In this document: positions 24,239 through 33,560 of the stretch, in pieces
How positions within the stretch are numbered: the stretch's first letter is position 1
How the letters are laid out: each line of letters starts with the position of its first letter
NCBI GenBank assembly: GCA_947459635.1
Contig: CANHEA010000017.1
Coordinates: forward strand, 1 to 40,403
Source of the DNA: Flavobacteriaceae bacterium
GTDB taxonomy: Bacteria > Bacteroidota > Bacteroidia > Flavobacteriales > Flavobacteriaceae
Length of the DNA stretch: 40,403 nucleotides
Direction: 5' to 3'
Program-made: the position numbers and the translations under genes
Notes under the pieces: generated by a model
The model's database searches: none
What the model was told of the DNA's origin: nothing
The model's input: the letters and a program-made list of their open reading frames with translations, nothing else

Positions 24239-26191
24239 TCAAAATTCAAACTCCTCAATACTAGTTGAATCTTTTTCTGTTGGATTTTCATCAACAATTT
24301 TGATGTAAGATTGGGCGTTGCCGGAAATATGTATCGGAAACTGATTGATGGTGTCGTCAGAAACGATAAGCCCTCGGCGCATCATGATGTTCTTTAGTTG
24401 CTTGTCACGAGAAATGGCGAAAGGTTTCAGATTTCCTTCATTATTAAATTGATACATAAACTTCTTTGGACTAGGAATTACATTGGCCAGAAACAAACAT
24501 TCGTTCAGCGTTAACTCCGAAGGCCTTTTTTGGAAATAAAATTGTGAAGCTTCTCCGATTCCATAAACATTTGGTCCCCATTCGATGATATTAAAGTATA
24601 CTTCAAGCATTCTTTCTTTGCTCACAATTCGATTGTTTTCGAGTATATAAACCAACAAGATTTCTTCTAATTTTCTGGACAACGTTTTTTCTCTGGTCAA
24701 AAAAGCATTTTTAATCAATTGCATACTAATCGTGCTGCCACCACGGGAGAACTTTTTGGTCCGAATGTTTTTTACAATCGATTGTTTGAAAGCTTCCTTG
24801 ATAAACCCGTGATGAGAAAAGAACGATGGGTCTTCAGTGGTCAGTACACATTTTCGTAAGAACGGAGAAATTTGACTTAACGGCGTATAATTTGGGTTAG
24901 CCGCTCCAACCAATACGCCACGTTGCGGACTGTTATTAATAATGGCATGATACACAAATTCGCCGTTAAGCTTGCTTAAGTTTGCCTCGCCGTATTTTGT
25001 AATTTGTAGATTCTCTTTGTTGAGATTGCTCTCAAAAACCAACGCGTTAGGTTTGTTTTTGTTGAATACAAAATTCAGTTTATATTCAAATTCTCCAGTC
25101 GCTTCCATGCCAACAAAATGGGTAAATAATCCTTCTGGCAGTGAGCTAATATAGTTTTGCGCTTTCATTTTTGGAATGGATACTTTCAACGTATAAATCT
25201 TGTCTGTTTCATTATTGTACGAAACGTAGGGATGACATTTAATTTGGTTGAGTTGCACTGTCGAACTGCTATCAATAGCCACAAAATTTTCTCCGAACAG
25301 AAAGTTGTAATCAAATCTTGCTTTTTTAATCACTACATCTTTACTGGCAATTTTTGGGTGATTGATGGTAAAATTAGAAATCGACGTAAAGCCATCAATG
25401 TGCAGCTCGTCGCCATCCATATCAATATTAGAGACGTTTAGACGAATCGAGTCAAAACTTGATTTAATGCCATATCGCTCGTCGAAATAAGGCACTTTGA
25501 TTTTGCCTGTGTCAATATTAAAAAAGCGAATGTCTGTCTGTTTGTTTCGCGGATCCGCAAAGCCCTTTATTTTCCATCTTTGGGTAAAAGTGTTGGTTTG
25601 AACCACGATTGAAGATTCCATTTGTTTGTCTTCTAAGACTAATTTATTCAAATGCATCGTAGCTTTTTTACCCATATCGTTCATCCGAAGCGTTAAGTTT
25701 TGTAGATGCATATCAGTTGGCACTAGATTTAATCCGCGATTCAATATTCGATATACCAACTTTGCGTAGTTGGGTTTTTCTCCAGTATCGACTGTATCTT
25801 TTTTCGGAAGAAAGGCATCGAAATTGCGACCGTTCTCGTCTTTTACCAACTGCAGGAAGCCATTGTCAATCTGCAGACTTTCTAATTGTATGGTGCCTGT
25901 AAGCAAATGCCAAAAACCGACGCTCGCTTTGATGTTGTGAATTCGAAATAAAGTGTCTTTTTGATGCGGAACTAGAATAATGTCTTCCATTTGAACTCCA
26001 GTTAATCCTTCAAAGGCAGCTTTTTTGATAGAAAAGGAACTATCGTATTCGCGATCTAACTTTTTTGTGATCACGACAATTGCTTTCTGCAATAAAGCAT
26101 CACGAAAAACAATCATTAGAATAAGGAGTAGCACAAAAACAGCGCTCAGAATTTTCGCTCCTAATACTAATTTTTGTTTTTTCGTTTTCAT
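24239..26191 (-). CDS. AsmA-like domain fused to GT51 peptidoglycan transglycosylase
   Basis: 650 residues. One N-terminal transmembrane helix (about 12-30) is followed by an AsmA/TamB-like periplasmic region (about 35-400, e.g. FEGLTGVQMEDIIL and LLTGTIQLESLQIDNGF). The C-terminal part is a GT51 domain with all main motifs: TTEDPSFFSHHG (Glu453 as catalytic base), RGGSTISMQLIKN, RKLEEILLVYILE, ERMLEVYFNIIEWG and RPSELTLNE. No transpeptidase domain follows, so it resembles a monofunctional transglycosylase with a large extra domain. Likely role: polymerising lipid II into glycan strands at the inner membrane. The AsmA-like part might bind lipid or the outer-membrane assembly path (inference). 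It is last in the panC-radA gene series, 21 bp after radA. Confidence 0.88.
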   Translation of the reverse strand: MKTKKQKLVLGAKILSAVFVLLLILMIVFRDALLQKAIVVITKKLDREYDSSFSIKKAAFEGLTGVQMEDIILVPHQKDTLFRIHNIKASVGFWHLLTGTIQLESLQIDNGFLQLVKDENGRNFDAFLPKKDTVDTGEKPNYAKLVYRILNRGLNLVPTDMHLQNLTLRMNDMGKKATMHLNKLVLEDKQMESSIVVQTNTFTQRWKIKGFADPRNKQTDIRFFNIDTGKIKVPYFDERYGIKSSFDSIRLNVSNIDMDGDELHIDGFTSISNFTINHPKIASKDVVIKKARFDYNFLFGENFVAIDSSSTVQLNQIKCHPYVSYNNETDKIYTLKVSIPKMKAQNYISSLPEGLFTHFVGMEATGEFEYKLNFVFNKNKPNALVFESNLNKENLQITKYGEANLSKLNGEFVYHAIINNSPQRGVLVGAANPNYTPLSQISPFLRKCVLTTEDPSFFSHHGFIKEAFKQSIVKNIRTKKFSRGGSTISMQLIKNAFLTREKTLSRKLEEILLVYILENNRIVSKERMLEVYFNIIEWGPNVYGIGEASQFYFQKRPSELTLNECLFLANVIPSPKKFMYQFNNEGNLKPFAISRDKQLKNIMMRRGLIVSDDTINQFPIHISGNAQSYIKIVDENPTEKDSTSIEEFEF

Positions 26192-26212
26192 TTTTTGGAG
26201 TGTGTTGTATGC

Positions 26213-27574
26213 TTAACCAAACAATTCGCTGGCGATATCTTCAATTTTTGAAACTAGTCGTATCTGAATTAACGTATTTTTTACAGAAATCTTATTGTAT
26301 TTTGAAACAAAAATCGTCGAGAAGCCTAATTTTTCTGCTTCTTGAATACGTTGGTCAACTCGGTTGACGGGACGAATTTCGCCCGAAAGTCCAACTTCGC
26401 CGGCAAAACAATACCCTTCACCAATGGGGATGTCTTCGTTTGAGGATAGAATTGCAGCAACAACAGCGAGATCAATTGCAGGATCATCAATGGAAATTCC
26501 ACCAGTAATATTCAAAAAGACGTCTTTGGTTCCCAAACGAAAGCCCGCTCGTTTCTCTAGAACGGCAAGAATCATATTGAGTCTTTTGGCATTATATCCT
26601 GTGGTGCTTCTCTGTGGGGTTCCATAAACTGCGGTGCTCACGAGCGCTTGAATCTCAATCATAAGTGGGCGCATTCCCTCTAGCGTACCAGCGATGGCAG
26701 TTCCAGAAAGCGTAATGTCTTTGTGGGAAATTAGTATTTCTGACGGATTGGAAACCTCTCTTAGACCGCTGCCCAACATTTCGTAAATTCCTAATTCTGA
26801 CGTTGAGCCGAAGCGGTTTTTAAGCGCTCTTAAAATACGGTACACATGATTGCGGTCGCCTTCAAATTGCAAAACCGTGTCGACCATATGTTCTAGAATT
26901 TTTGGTCCGGCAATGGTTCCGTCTTTGGTGATATGACCAATAAGAATGACAGGAATATTGGTTTCTTTGGCAAATTTGATTAGCTCGGCGGTAGTTTCTC
27001 GTATTTGTGAAATGCTGCCGGGAGAAGCTTCGATGTATTCGGTGTGTAAGGTTTGAATCGAATCAATGATGACGATTTCGGGTTCAATTTCCTCTATTTG
27101 TCGAAATATATTTTGCGTTTTGGTTTCAGTAAGAATGTAGCAATTATCACCGTTTGGTGTAATTCGTTCTGCTCGCATTTTGATTTGCTTTTGACTTTCC
27201 TCTCCAGAAACGTACAAAGTTTTATACGGCAATTTTAGAGATATTTGGAGCAATAAAGTGCTTTTTCCGATTCCGGGTTCACCACCAAGAAGTATTAAAG
27301 AACCTGGAACAATTCCACCGCCAAGAACGCGATTCAATTCCCCATCAAGCGTGTTCATCCGAACTTCTTGAGTGGAATCAATTTCTTTAATTTTGAGTGG
27401 TTTGGAAACTTTTTTTTGCGTTGGACTTATCGATTTCCAATCTGGTTTTTCTTCCTTTTGAATGATTTCTTCAACAATTGTATTCCATTCTTTGCAAGCA
27501 TTGCATTGTCCTTGCCATTTAGAATATTGCGAACCACAGTTTTGACAAAAGAAAGAAGTTTTCACTTTAGCCAT
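26213..27574 (-). CDS. radA: DNA repair/recombination protein RadA
   Basis: 453 residues. An N-terminal zinc finger (Cys10, Cys13, Cys24, Cys27) is followed by a RecA-like ATPase with Walker A GGEPGIGKST (97-106), the family motif KNRFG, and a Lon-protease-like C-terminal domain (SIDDPAIDLAVVAAIL, GEVGLSGEIRPV). RadA is a DnaB-like helicase that extends branches during homologous recombination. Length and motif order are normal. It starts 5 bp after the hydrolase-like gene upstream and is followed after 21 bp by the GT51 gene. Confidence 0.97.
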   Translation of the reverse strand: MAKVKTSFFCQNCGSQYSKWQGQCNACKEWNTIVEEIIQKEEKPDWKSISPTQKKVSKPLKIKEIDSTQEVRMNTLDGELNRVLGGGIVPGSLILLGGEPGIGKSTLLLQISLKLPYKTLYVSGEESQKQIKMRAERITPNGDNCYILTETKTQNIFRQIEEIEPEIVIIDSIQTLHTEYIEASPGSISQIRETTAELIKFAKETNIPVILIGHITKDGTIAGPKILEHMVDTVLQFEGDRNHVYRILRALKNRFGSTSELGIYEMLGSGLREVSNPSEILISHKDITLSGTAIAGTLEGMRPLMIEIQALVSTAVYGTPQRSTTGYNAKRLNMILAVLEKRAGFRLGTKDVFLNITGGISIDDPAIDLAVVAAILSSNEDIPIGEGYCFAGEVGLSGEIRPVNRVDQRIQEAEKLGFSTIFVSKYNKISVKNTLIQIRLVSKIEDIASELFG

Positions 27575-27579
27575 GGCGA

Positions 27580-28722
27580 TTACTGATTCTTTAGTTCATC
27601 AGCTTTGTCTAGCATCATGTCTTTGGTTAAATCTCCAATTTCTTCTTTTTGAAAGGCACTTTGGTAGGCTTTTATCGCTTTTTTAATATCTCCTGTTTTT
27701 TCATAAAACATGGCCTTATGGTAATCACTTAACATTGATTTTGGATATTGTTTTTTAGAGACATCCGACAACTTATCGAATTCATCGAAGGCATTGTTCT
27801 TTAGAATTGCAGCTTCAATGGCTTTGAAATCATTGATTCGCATCGGCATTTTTATATTCAATGATTTCTCTAAGACATCGTACTTGTTGGTCAAATAGTC
27901 AACATAGCCAGATGGTAATACCACAATTTTTTCTAGGAATTCAGCTGTCGAAATTGGTTGGTAAACCGCAAAAAATTGATATAAAGCATTTGGAATAGAG
28001 TGCAACACTAAGGAGTAATGCGAGGCGCCTTTAAACTCATCGAAACGGTAGTTTATGTTTGGCTTGTTGATTGTTTTTGCGGCGGCATCTAATTCTCGGA
28101 TTCTTGTTTGCATTTTTTTTACGTCGCCGTCAGCGGTAGATTGGTAATAGTATATGGGTTGTTCCAAAACTGCAAAACGATCTGGGATGTTTTTTTCCAT
28201 GGCCACAGGTAATTCCGGACTCATGGAGATATAAGCATCAAAAAGAGGACGTTCTTTGTATAAATAGAAATTTAAAAATCCCGCAGTAAAGTCATGTCCG
28301 GCAATTATTTTGAAAGGCGCAATTCGGTATTTCTTCTCCATATAAGAAACGAGTTCCATGCCAATAAATTCAAAGAATTTATTTCCTTTTTCATCTGGCA
28401 AACCAGTGGTTTGATCAACTGCGCAATCCGTTTGCCGTTCGTTATTCTTATTTTGTGTGATTCCTACAATTATTACTTCAGGCAGATCATCCCAATATGC
28501 ACCGTAATTTAAGGCGCCTTGAAAAGGGTCAAATAAATAGTCTCCATCCAAAACGACCAATAGCGGATATTTTTTGTTGGGATTTGTGATATAAGAGGCT
28601 GGAAGTCCAATAGTTATTTCCCTATTTTCGTTCAATTTCGGAGAAAAAACTTCTTCAATAATTTTTTGTGAATAGCTCAACAAAGTGCTAAAAAGACAAA
28701 GCAAGAAGGCAATTTTTTTCAT
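27580..28722 (-). CDS. Exported alpha/beta-hydrolase (esterase D-like) homologue with Asp at the nucleophile position, plus C-terminal helical/TPR part
   Basis: I prefer the ATG at 28722 (380 residues), because MKKIAFLLCLFSTLLSYSQ is then an intact signal peptide; the ATG at 28731 adds MTN. The first ~260 residues follow the putative-esterase fold. They include the oxyanion-side segment YPLLVVLDGDYLFDPF, GITQNKNNERQTDC, and the nucleophile-elbow position KIIAGHDFTAGFLNFY. That elbow has Asp (codon 28293-28291) where relatives have Ser in GHSxGG. GASHYSLVLHSIP would supply the His. Residues about 320-380 contain a TPR-like pair (FYEKTGDIKKAIKAYQSAF). Catalysis by a Ser-type mechanism seems excluded; function unknown. 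It is in tight order between the flippase-like gene and radA. Confidence 0.75.
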   Translation of the reverse strand: MKKIAFLLCLFSTLLSYSQKIIEEVFSPKLNENREITIGLPASYITNPNKKYPLLVVLDGDYLFDPFQGALNYGAYWDDLPEVIIVGITQNKNNERQTDCAVDQTTGLPDEKGNKFFEFIGMELVSYMEKKYRIAPFKIIAGHDFTAGFLNFYLYKERPLFDAYISMSPELPVAMEKNIPDRFAVLEQPIYYYQSTADGDVKKMQTRIRELDAAAKTINKPNINYRFDEFKGASHYSLVLHSIPNALYQFFAVYQPISTAEFLEKIVVLPSGYVDYLTNKYDVLEKSLNIKMPMRINDFKAIEAAILKNNAFDEFDKLSDVSKKQYPKSMLSDYHKAMFYEKTGDIKKAIKAYQSAFQKEEIGDLTKDMMLDKADELKNQ

Positions 28723-28774
28723 GTTGGTCAAGTTGGATATAATACTTCATTAAAATAAGTAGCAAGATACTGAT

Positions 28775-29815
28775 TTATTTCTTTCTATTAAATACGGGTA
28801 AATATAAAAAAGAAATCAAACCCAAAGCGAGGACGACAATCATTTGTGAGGTCCAGACTATCCATCCAAATGCATTTCCAGTAGTTTCAGAAATAGAATA
28901 AACCAAGAGTATTTTTGAGATAAGAAATGGGTACGAACCAAAGCCACTGTTGGTAAAAGCAATTGCAATACTTCCCACAACAAAAGAAGTTATTACGGCA
29001 CTAAAGCTCAACGTGCTTGTTTCGGGAAAAACAAAAAAAACGACATAGAACATTAGTAGATAAGATAACCAAATGAATGCGGTATGGAATAAATACGCCA
29101 TTTTTTTTTGCATGTGGATAATACTAAAAACACCTTCTTGTACGCCAGAAATTTTTTCCTTTAATAACAAAATATATTTCGATTTGGAGTAATGATAGAT
29201 CAAAAGCGAAACAATGAAAACAAACAGACCACATCCGGCATATAACAAAATTTGATAAAGTGGTAGCTTATCTAAGATGAATGATTTTACAATGCTAAAT
29301 TGTAGTAATATAGCAATCAGCATAAATATTAATAAAACCAAAAAATCTATTATTCGTTCTGCAACGATACTCCCAAATCCCTTGTCGAAAGGAATATTGT
29401 TGTATTTTTTTACGATTAATGCCCTCGAAACTTCTCCAGATTTTGGCACTGTCAAGTTCAAAACATAGCCGATGCTAATCGCCATAAAATTATTTCTAAA
29501 AGACGATTCGTAGCCCATGTGTTCCAGCGAAAATTTCCAGCGATAGGCTCTTGATGCATTGCCTAAAACTGCAATTCCTGCGGCAATAAATAAGTAGGAG
29601 TAATCGGCATTCTTAAAATAGCTTTGAATTTCAAGAATTTGTTCGGGAGTAAACTTGTTGTAGGTGTAGAAAATCAGAAAGAAACCCAATGCGATGGGTA
29701 AGACAATGGCCAGCCATTTTCCGATTTGTCTTTTGACATATTGAGAAAATGAAATGGAATCAGAGGCTTCGTCAGCAGTAAAGTCATTGTTTTTCTGGAG
29801 CCATTTCTTTTTCAT
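28775..29815 (-). CDS. Flippase-like / lysylphosphatidylglycerol-synthase-type membrane protein (UPF0104 family)
   Basis: 346 residues with a short polar N-terminus and about eight membrane helices. Family landmarks are RAYRWKFSLEHMGYESSFRNNF, SIGYVLNLTVPKSGEVSRAL and the segment ending AFTNSGFGSYPFLISKI. This fold covers AglD/YbhN-type proteins and the membrane part of MprF. No lysyl-transfer domain is attached here, so lipid or lipid-linked substrate handling is the best general guess. It lies 12 bp after panD and 52 bp before the hydrolase homologue. Confidence 0.85.
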   Translation of the reverse strand: MKKKWLQKNNDFTADEASDSISFSQYVKRQIGKWLAIVLPIALGFFLIFYTYNKFTPEQILEIQSYFKNADYSYLFIAAGIAVLGNASRAYRWKFSLEHMGYESSFRNNFMAISIGYVLNLTVPKSGEVSRALIVKKYNNIPFDKGFGSIVAERIIDFLVLLIFMLIAILLQFSIVKSFILDKLPLYQILLYAGCGLFVFIVSLLIYHYSKSKYILLLKEKISGVQEGVFSIIHMQKKMAYLFHTAFIWLSYLLMFYVVFFVFPETSTLSFSAVITSFVVGSIAIAFTNSGFGSYPFLISKILLVYSISETTGNAFGWIVWTSQMIVVLALGLISFLYLPVFNRKK

Positions 29816-29827
29816 TGTTGTCGAAAA

Positions 29828-30178
29828 CTAAGTGAGTGAGTTGTTTTTTTCGTTTGGAAAAACCAACGCAGGTTTGAATTTTTTTGCTTCTTCAAATTCA
29901 AGTAGGCCGTACGACATAATGATAATCACATCGCCTTTTTGAACTTTTCGCGCAGCAGGACCGTTCAGAATGATGTCGCCACTATTTCGATTCCCTTTGA
30001 TGGCGTAGGTATCGAATCTTTCGCCATTATTGACATTTACAATCGAAACTTTTTCACCTTCAATAATATTGGATGCCTCTAAAAGAACTTCATCTATTGT
30101 AATACTACCAATATAATTCAAATCTGCTCCTGTTACGGTTACGCGATGTATTTTTGATTTGATAACTTCAATTTGCAT
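29828..30178 (-). CDS. panD: Aspartate 1-decarboxylase proenzyme
   Basis: 116 residues, normal length. The start [20 protein letters not shown] is followed by the self-cleavage site Gly24-Ser25 in YIGSITID, which generates the pyruvoyl cofactor. [20 protein letters not shown] is the conserved C-terminal segment. Reaction: L-aspartate to beta-alanine, which PanC then joins to pantoate. It is encoded 5 bp after panC, so the two enzymes that use and make beta-alanine are co-expressed. Confidence 0.97.
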   Translation of the reverse strand: MQIEVIKSKIHRVTVTGADLNYIGSITIDEVLLEASNIIEGEKVSIVNVNNGERFDTYAIKGNRNSGDIILNGPAARKVQKGDVIIIMSYGLLEFEEAKKFKPALVFPNEKNNSLT

Positions 30179-30183
30179 TTTGT

Positions 30184-31035
30184 TCAGGATAATGAAATGG
30201 TATCGATTAATCGAATATTATTGATGAAAACAGCGATGAATGCACGATATTTCTTATTTTTATTTTTTCGAACGCAAGGCAATAAATCGCGTTCATCGGC
30301 TATTTGAAAATACTCTAGTTTAAAATTATTGTGATTCTTTAGAGCTCTTTCAACCCAGTTCGATATGTGTGTGGCGCTTTTGGATTGAAACATCAATTTT
30401 GAAGTCTTTAGAATCTCATAAATCAGCGCCGCTTCCTTTTTTTCATTTTCGGTTAGCCGTTCATTTCTTGAACTCATAGCAAGACCGCTTTTCTCTCGAT
30501 AAATCGGACAAGCGACAATATTTATAGTCATTTTTAGTTTTTCAACTAGTTTTCTAACGATTTGCAGCTGCTGAAAATCCTTCTCTCCGAAGTATGCGTT
30601 TGTTGGTTGAATAATCTCAAAAAGTTTTTTGACAATTGTACCAACGCCATCATAGTGCCCAGGGCGAAACGCACCTTCCATTTGATTTTCTAATCCTTCA
30701 AAATCGAAATGTTGTGAAGTTGTGTTGCCATCGTAGATATCCGAAACCGTCGGCGCATAAACTACAATTGATTCGGAAATAGATTTGATTTTATGCACAT
30801 CCGATTCTAAAGTCCGAGGGTATTTTTCAAGGTCTTCAAGGTTGTTGAACTGCGTTGGATTAACAAAAATGCTGATCACAGTTGTCGTGTTGTTTTGAAC
30901 AGATTCTTTGAGTAACGACAAATGCCCTTCATGTAAAGCGCCCATTGTGGGAACAAAGCCGATGGTGGAATTTGCAGTAGATATGGACTTTAAAAACGAC
31001 TTCAATTCGGCTTGCTTCTCGAAAATTTTCATCAA
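30184..31035 (-). CDS. panC: Pantothenate synthetase
   Basis: 283 residues. [16 protein letters not shown] holds the HxGH nucleotide-binding motif (His35-His38). [25 protein letters not shown] and [10 protein letters not shown] follow in the usual order. Reaction: pantoate + beta-alanine + ATP to pantothenate + AMP. Two adjacent ATGs (31035 and 31032) are possible starts. It is the first gene of the minus-strand series panC-panD-flippase-hydrolase-radA-GT51. It is divergent from the GT5-like gene. Confidence 0.97.
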   Translation of the reverse strand: MMKIFEKQAELKSFLKSISTANSTIGFVPTMGALHEGHLSLLKESVQNNTTTVISIFVNPTQFNNLEDLEKYPRTLESDVHKIKSISESIVVYAPTVSDIYDGNTTSQHFDFEGLENQMEGAFRPGHYDGVGTIVKKLFEIIQPTNAYFGEKDFQQLQIVRKLVEKLKMTINIVACPIYREKSGLAMSSRNERLTENEKKEAALIYEILKTSKLMFQSKSATHISNWVERALKNHNNFKLEYFQIADERDLLPCVRKNKNKKYRAFIAVFINNIRLIDTISLS

Positions 31036-31055
31036 AGTATTCTTGAAATAGAATG

Positions 31056-31063
31056 CAAACTTA
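31056..31063 (-). promoter_or_regulatory. Probable -7 element for the panC series
   Basis: On the minus strand TAAGTTTG (31063-31056) matches TAnnTTTG, 21 bases before the panC ATG. No clear TTG at about 19 bases upstream. Confidence 0.45.
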
Positions 31064-31094
31064 AGATTTTAGTTAATACCTGCATAAATTTTTG

Positions 31095-31102
31095 TAATTT
31101 TG
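31095..31102 (+). promoter_or_regulatory. Probable -7 element for the GT5-like/DUF4270/glmS genes
   Basis: TAATTTTG matches TAnnTTTG exactly, 40 bases before the ATG at 31142. The upstream element is not clear. It lies back to back with the panC element in a 106-bp divergent gap. Confidence 0.5.
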
Positions 31103-31141
31103 CCTGTTTTTTGTTGGCAATAAGTAAAAGTAAATTACAAT

Positions 31142-31948
31142 ATGGAGGATAAGAGGATATTATACGTATCATCTGAAGTGGTGCCTTATTTGGCTGAGAA
31201 TGAAGTTTCTTTGATGTCTTACGATGTTCCGAAAATGATCAATGATCAGGGTGGGCAGATTCGAATTTTTATGCCAAGATATGGCAATATTAATGAGAGA
31301 AGACATCAATTGCACGAAGTAATTCGCTTGTCGGGAATGAATTTGGTGGTAAATGATTTGGATATGCCATTGATTATTAAAGTGGCCTCAATTCCGAAGG
31401 AAAGAATTCAAGTTTACTTTATTGACAATGATGAGTATTTTAAGAGAAAAGCTACTTTTACAGATGAGGAAGGCGCTTTATATCCTGATAACGATGAACG
31501 AGCCATTTTCTTTGCAAAAGGAGTCGTTGAAACTGTTAAAAAATTAAATTGGGTTCCGGACATTATTCATGTTCATGGTTGGATGGCGTCGATGCTTCCC
31601 ATATATATGAAGCACTATTATAAAGACGAAGCTTTATTTGCAGACACAAAAATTGTCACCTCGGTTTATAGTCAATCCTTTGAAGGTACTTTAGATTTAG
31701 AAATGATCAATAAGGTGAAATTTGATGGCGTTCCAGCCGAATCAATTGCCAATTTGGCCTTGCCTAATTATGAAAATATATTGATGACGTCCATTCTTCA
31801 TTCAGACGCAGTGATCATAGCATCAGAGTCGCTTTCTCCAATTTTAACAAAATTTATTGAAACCTCGGGCAAACCTTTTTTACCTTTCATGCCGAAAGAT
31901 CAGTTTGCTGAAGCGTATACTAACTTTTACAAGAATACGGTTCTATAA
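31142..31948 (+). CDS. Half-length GT5 (glycogen/starch synthase N-terminal domain) protein
   Basis: 268 residues, against about 480 for a full glycogen synthase. It matches only the N-terminal Rossmann half: DKRILYVSSEVVPYLAENEV, KMINDQGGQIRIFMPRYGNI, DIIHVHGWMASMLPIYMK and SDAVIIASES. The KTGGL loop that binds the ADP-glucose phosphates is absent (AENEVSL instead), and the C-terminal donor-binding half is missing. The protein ends at a normal stop, and the next gene starts 19 bp later. It is therefore probably not an active synthase. It lies in one transcription unit with the DUF4270 lipoprotein and glmS, which suggests a regulatory or binding role in sugar/cell-envelope metabolism (inference). 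Confidence 0.85.
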   Translation: MEDKRILYVSSEVVPYLAENEVSLMSYDVPKMINDQGGQIRIFMPRYGNINERRHQLHEVIRLSGMNLVVNDLDMPLIIKVASIPKERIQVYFIDNDEYFKRKATFTDEEGALYPDNDERAIFFAKGVVETVKKLNWVPDIIHVHGWMASMLPIYMKHYYKDEALFADTKIVTSVYSQSFEGTLDLEMINKVKFDGVPAESIANLALPNYENILMTSILHSDAVIIASESLSPILTKFIETSGKPFLPFMPKDQFAEAYTNFYKNTVL

Positions 31949-31967
31949 CTAAAAGAAACAACAAACT

Positions 31968-33557
31968 ATGCAACAAAGGTTTTTTCTAAAATCCATCTTA
32001 TTTTCCATTTTAGTGGTGCTTTTTATCTCTTGTGATGATGATTCAAACGAAATTGGTGCGAATATTATTGGCAATGATAATTTTGAAACAGGAACTCCAG
32101 AATTTTATGACGTAAATGCAATCAGCCAAATTACAGGTCCAGTGGAAACACTTGATCTAGCGGTTAATGCACTTGGAATTTATAAGAATCCGGTTTTTGG
32201 CACAACAAAGGCAAGTATAGCAGTACAAGTGCTCTTAAATACTATTAATCCATCATTTGATGATGCTTTACAGCCCGAAATAGAAAGCGTAGTTTTGACC
32301 GTCCCTTACTTCAGTACAAAATTGTCAACCAATACAGATGGCGAGAGTACATATCGATTAGATTCCATTTATGGGCCTTCGAATTCGAAGATTAAATTGA
32401 GTGTTTTTGAGTCAAAATACTACATTAATGACATCGATCCAACAAGTCCTACACAAGACATCCAAAGGTATTATAGCAATCAAAACGATGCATTTTATAT
32501 AGTACGTGGAGATAAACTGAATACTTCAGGAGATTTGAGTCAAAATGACGAGTTCGTTTTTAGCGCCTCTGAGATAGTACAACCAGGAATACCTACTGAC
32601 GAGACTCCGGAGCCAGCAGATGTGCGATCAGCACCTGGTATAAAATTAGATTTAGATGTTAATTTCTTTAAAAATAAAATTCTTGATGCGCCAACAGTAA
32701 AACTCCTCAATAACAACGTTTTCAAAGAGTATTTCCGAGGTCTTTATTTTCAAGTAGAGAGTTCAGGAAGCGATGATGGAAATTTAGCAATGTTAAATAT
32801 CAAAGGAGGAAAAATAACCATCAGATACAAGCAATTTAAGACGGCTCCAACCACAGAGAATCCTGCTCCTGGGATAGATCACAAAACTCTAATCTTAAAC
32901 CTAAATGGGAAGTCAGTGGGTTTTTTTCAAAATGAACTGTCAGCACCTGCAATTTCAGACCGCCTAACACTGAAGGGTGGTGAGGGCTCGATGGCTATAA
33001 TTGATCTGTTTGGTCCTGACGCAGATAACAACGGCGTTGCAGATAAACTAGAAGAACTACGAGCAAGTAAATGGCTGGTAAATGATGCTAGTTTGACTTT
33101 CTATATTGATAATGCAGCGATGGGTAGTTCAGCGTATGAGCCCAATAGAATTTATTTGTATGACATCAATAACAAAAGACCTTTGGTAGATTATTATTCA
33201 GATCAAAACACACCGTCTTCAAAGCCTAAATATGCTAAGTCGGTTTTTGGTGGAATTATCAAAAAGACCGACGCTAGAGGAACGTATTACAAATTAAGAA
33301 TCACAAATCACATTAGAGGATTAATCCAAAACGCAGATTCAACTAACGTGAAATTGGGATTGGTGGTTACTGAAAATATTGGAGATATTACAAACAAGAA
33401 ATTGAAATCTTCAATGCCAACTTATGATATTAAAGAAATGCCATCAGCTTCTATTGTGAATCCTCTTGGAACTATATTATATGGAAGTGGCGAAAATGTG
33501 CCAATAGATAAAAGAATAAGACTTAAAATTTATTATACTAAACCTAAACAAAACTAA
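31968..33557 (+). CDS. DUF4270-family outer-membrane lipoprotein
   Basis: 529 residues. The lipoprotein signal is LKSILFSILVVLFISC, with Cys22 followed by DDDSNE, an acidic surface-export-type signal. The start IGANIIGNDNFETGTPEFYDV and the later ASKWLVNDASLTFYIDN and RIYLYDINNKRPLVDY segments match the DUF4270 family of flavobacterial lipoproteins. Function unknown. The order GT5-like, DUF4270, glmS with gaps of 19 and 3 bp indicates one operon, linking it to amino-sugar supply or envelope building (inference). Confidence 0.87.
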   Translation: MQQRFFLKSILFSILVVLFISCDDDSNEIGANIIGNDNFETGTPEFYDVNAISQITGPVETLDLAVNALGIYKNPVFGTTKASIAVQVLLNTINPSFDDALQPEIESVVLTVPYFSTKLSTNTDGESTYRLDSIYGPSNSKIKLSVFESKYYINDIDPTSPTQDIQRYYSNQNDAFYIVRGDKLNTSGDLSQNDEFVFSASEIVQPGIPTDETPEPADVRSAPGIKLDLDVNFFKNKILDAPTVKLLNNNVFKEYFRGLYFQVESSGSDDGNLAMLNIKGGKITIRYKQFKTAPTTENPAPGIDHKTLILNLNGKSVGFFQNELSAPAISDRLTLKGGEGSMAIIDLFGPDADNNGVADKLEELRASKWLVNDASLTFYIDNAAMGSSAYEPNRIYLYDINNKRPLVDYYSDQNTPSSKPKYAKSVFGGIIKKTDARGTYYKLRITNHIRGLIQNADSTNVKLGLVVTENIGDITNKKLKSSMPTYDIKEMPSASIVNPLGTILYGSGENVPIDKRIRLKIYYTKPKQN

Positions 33558-33560
33558 TTT

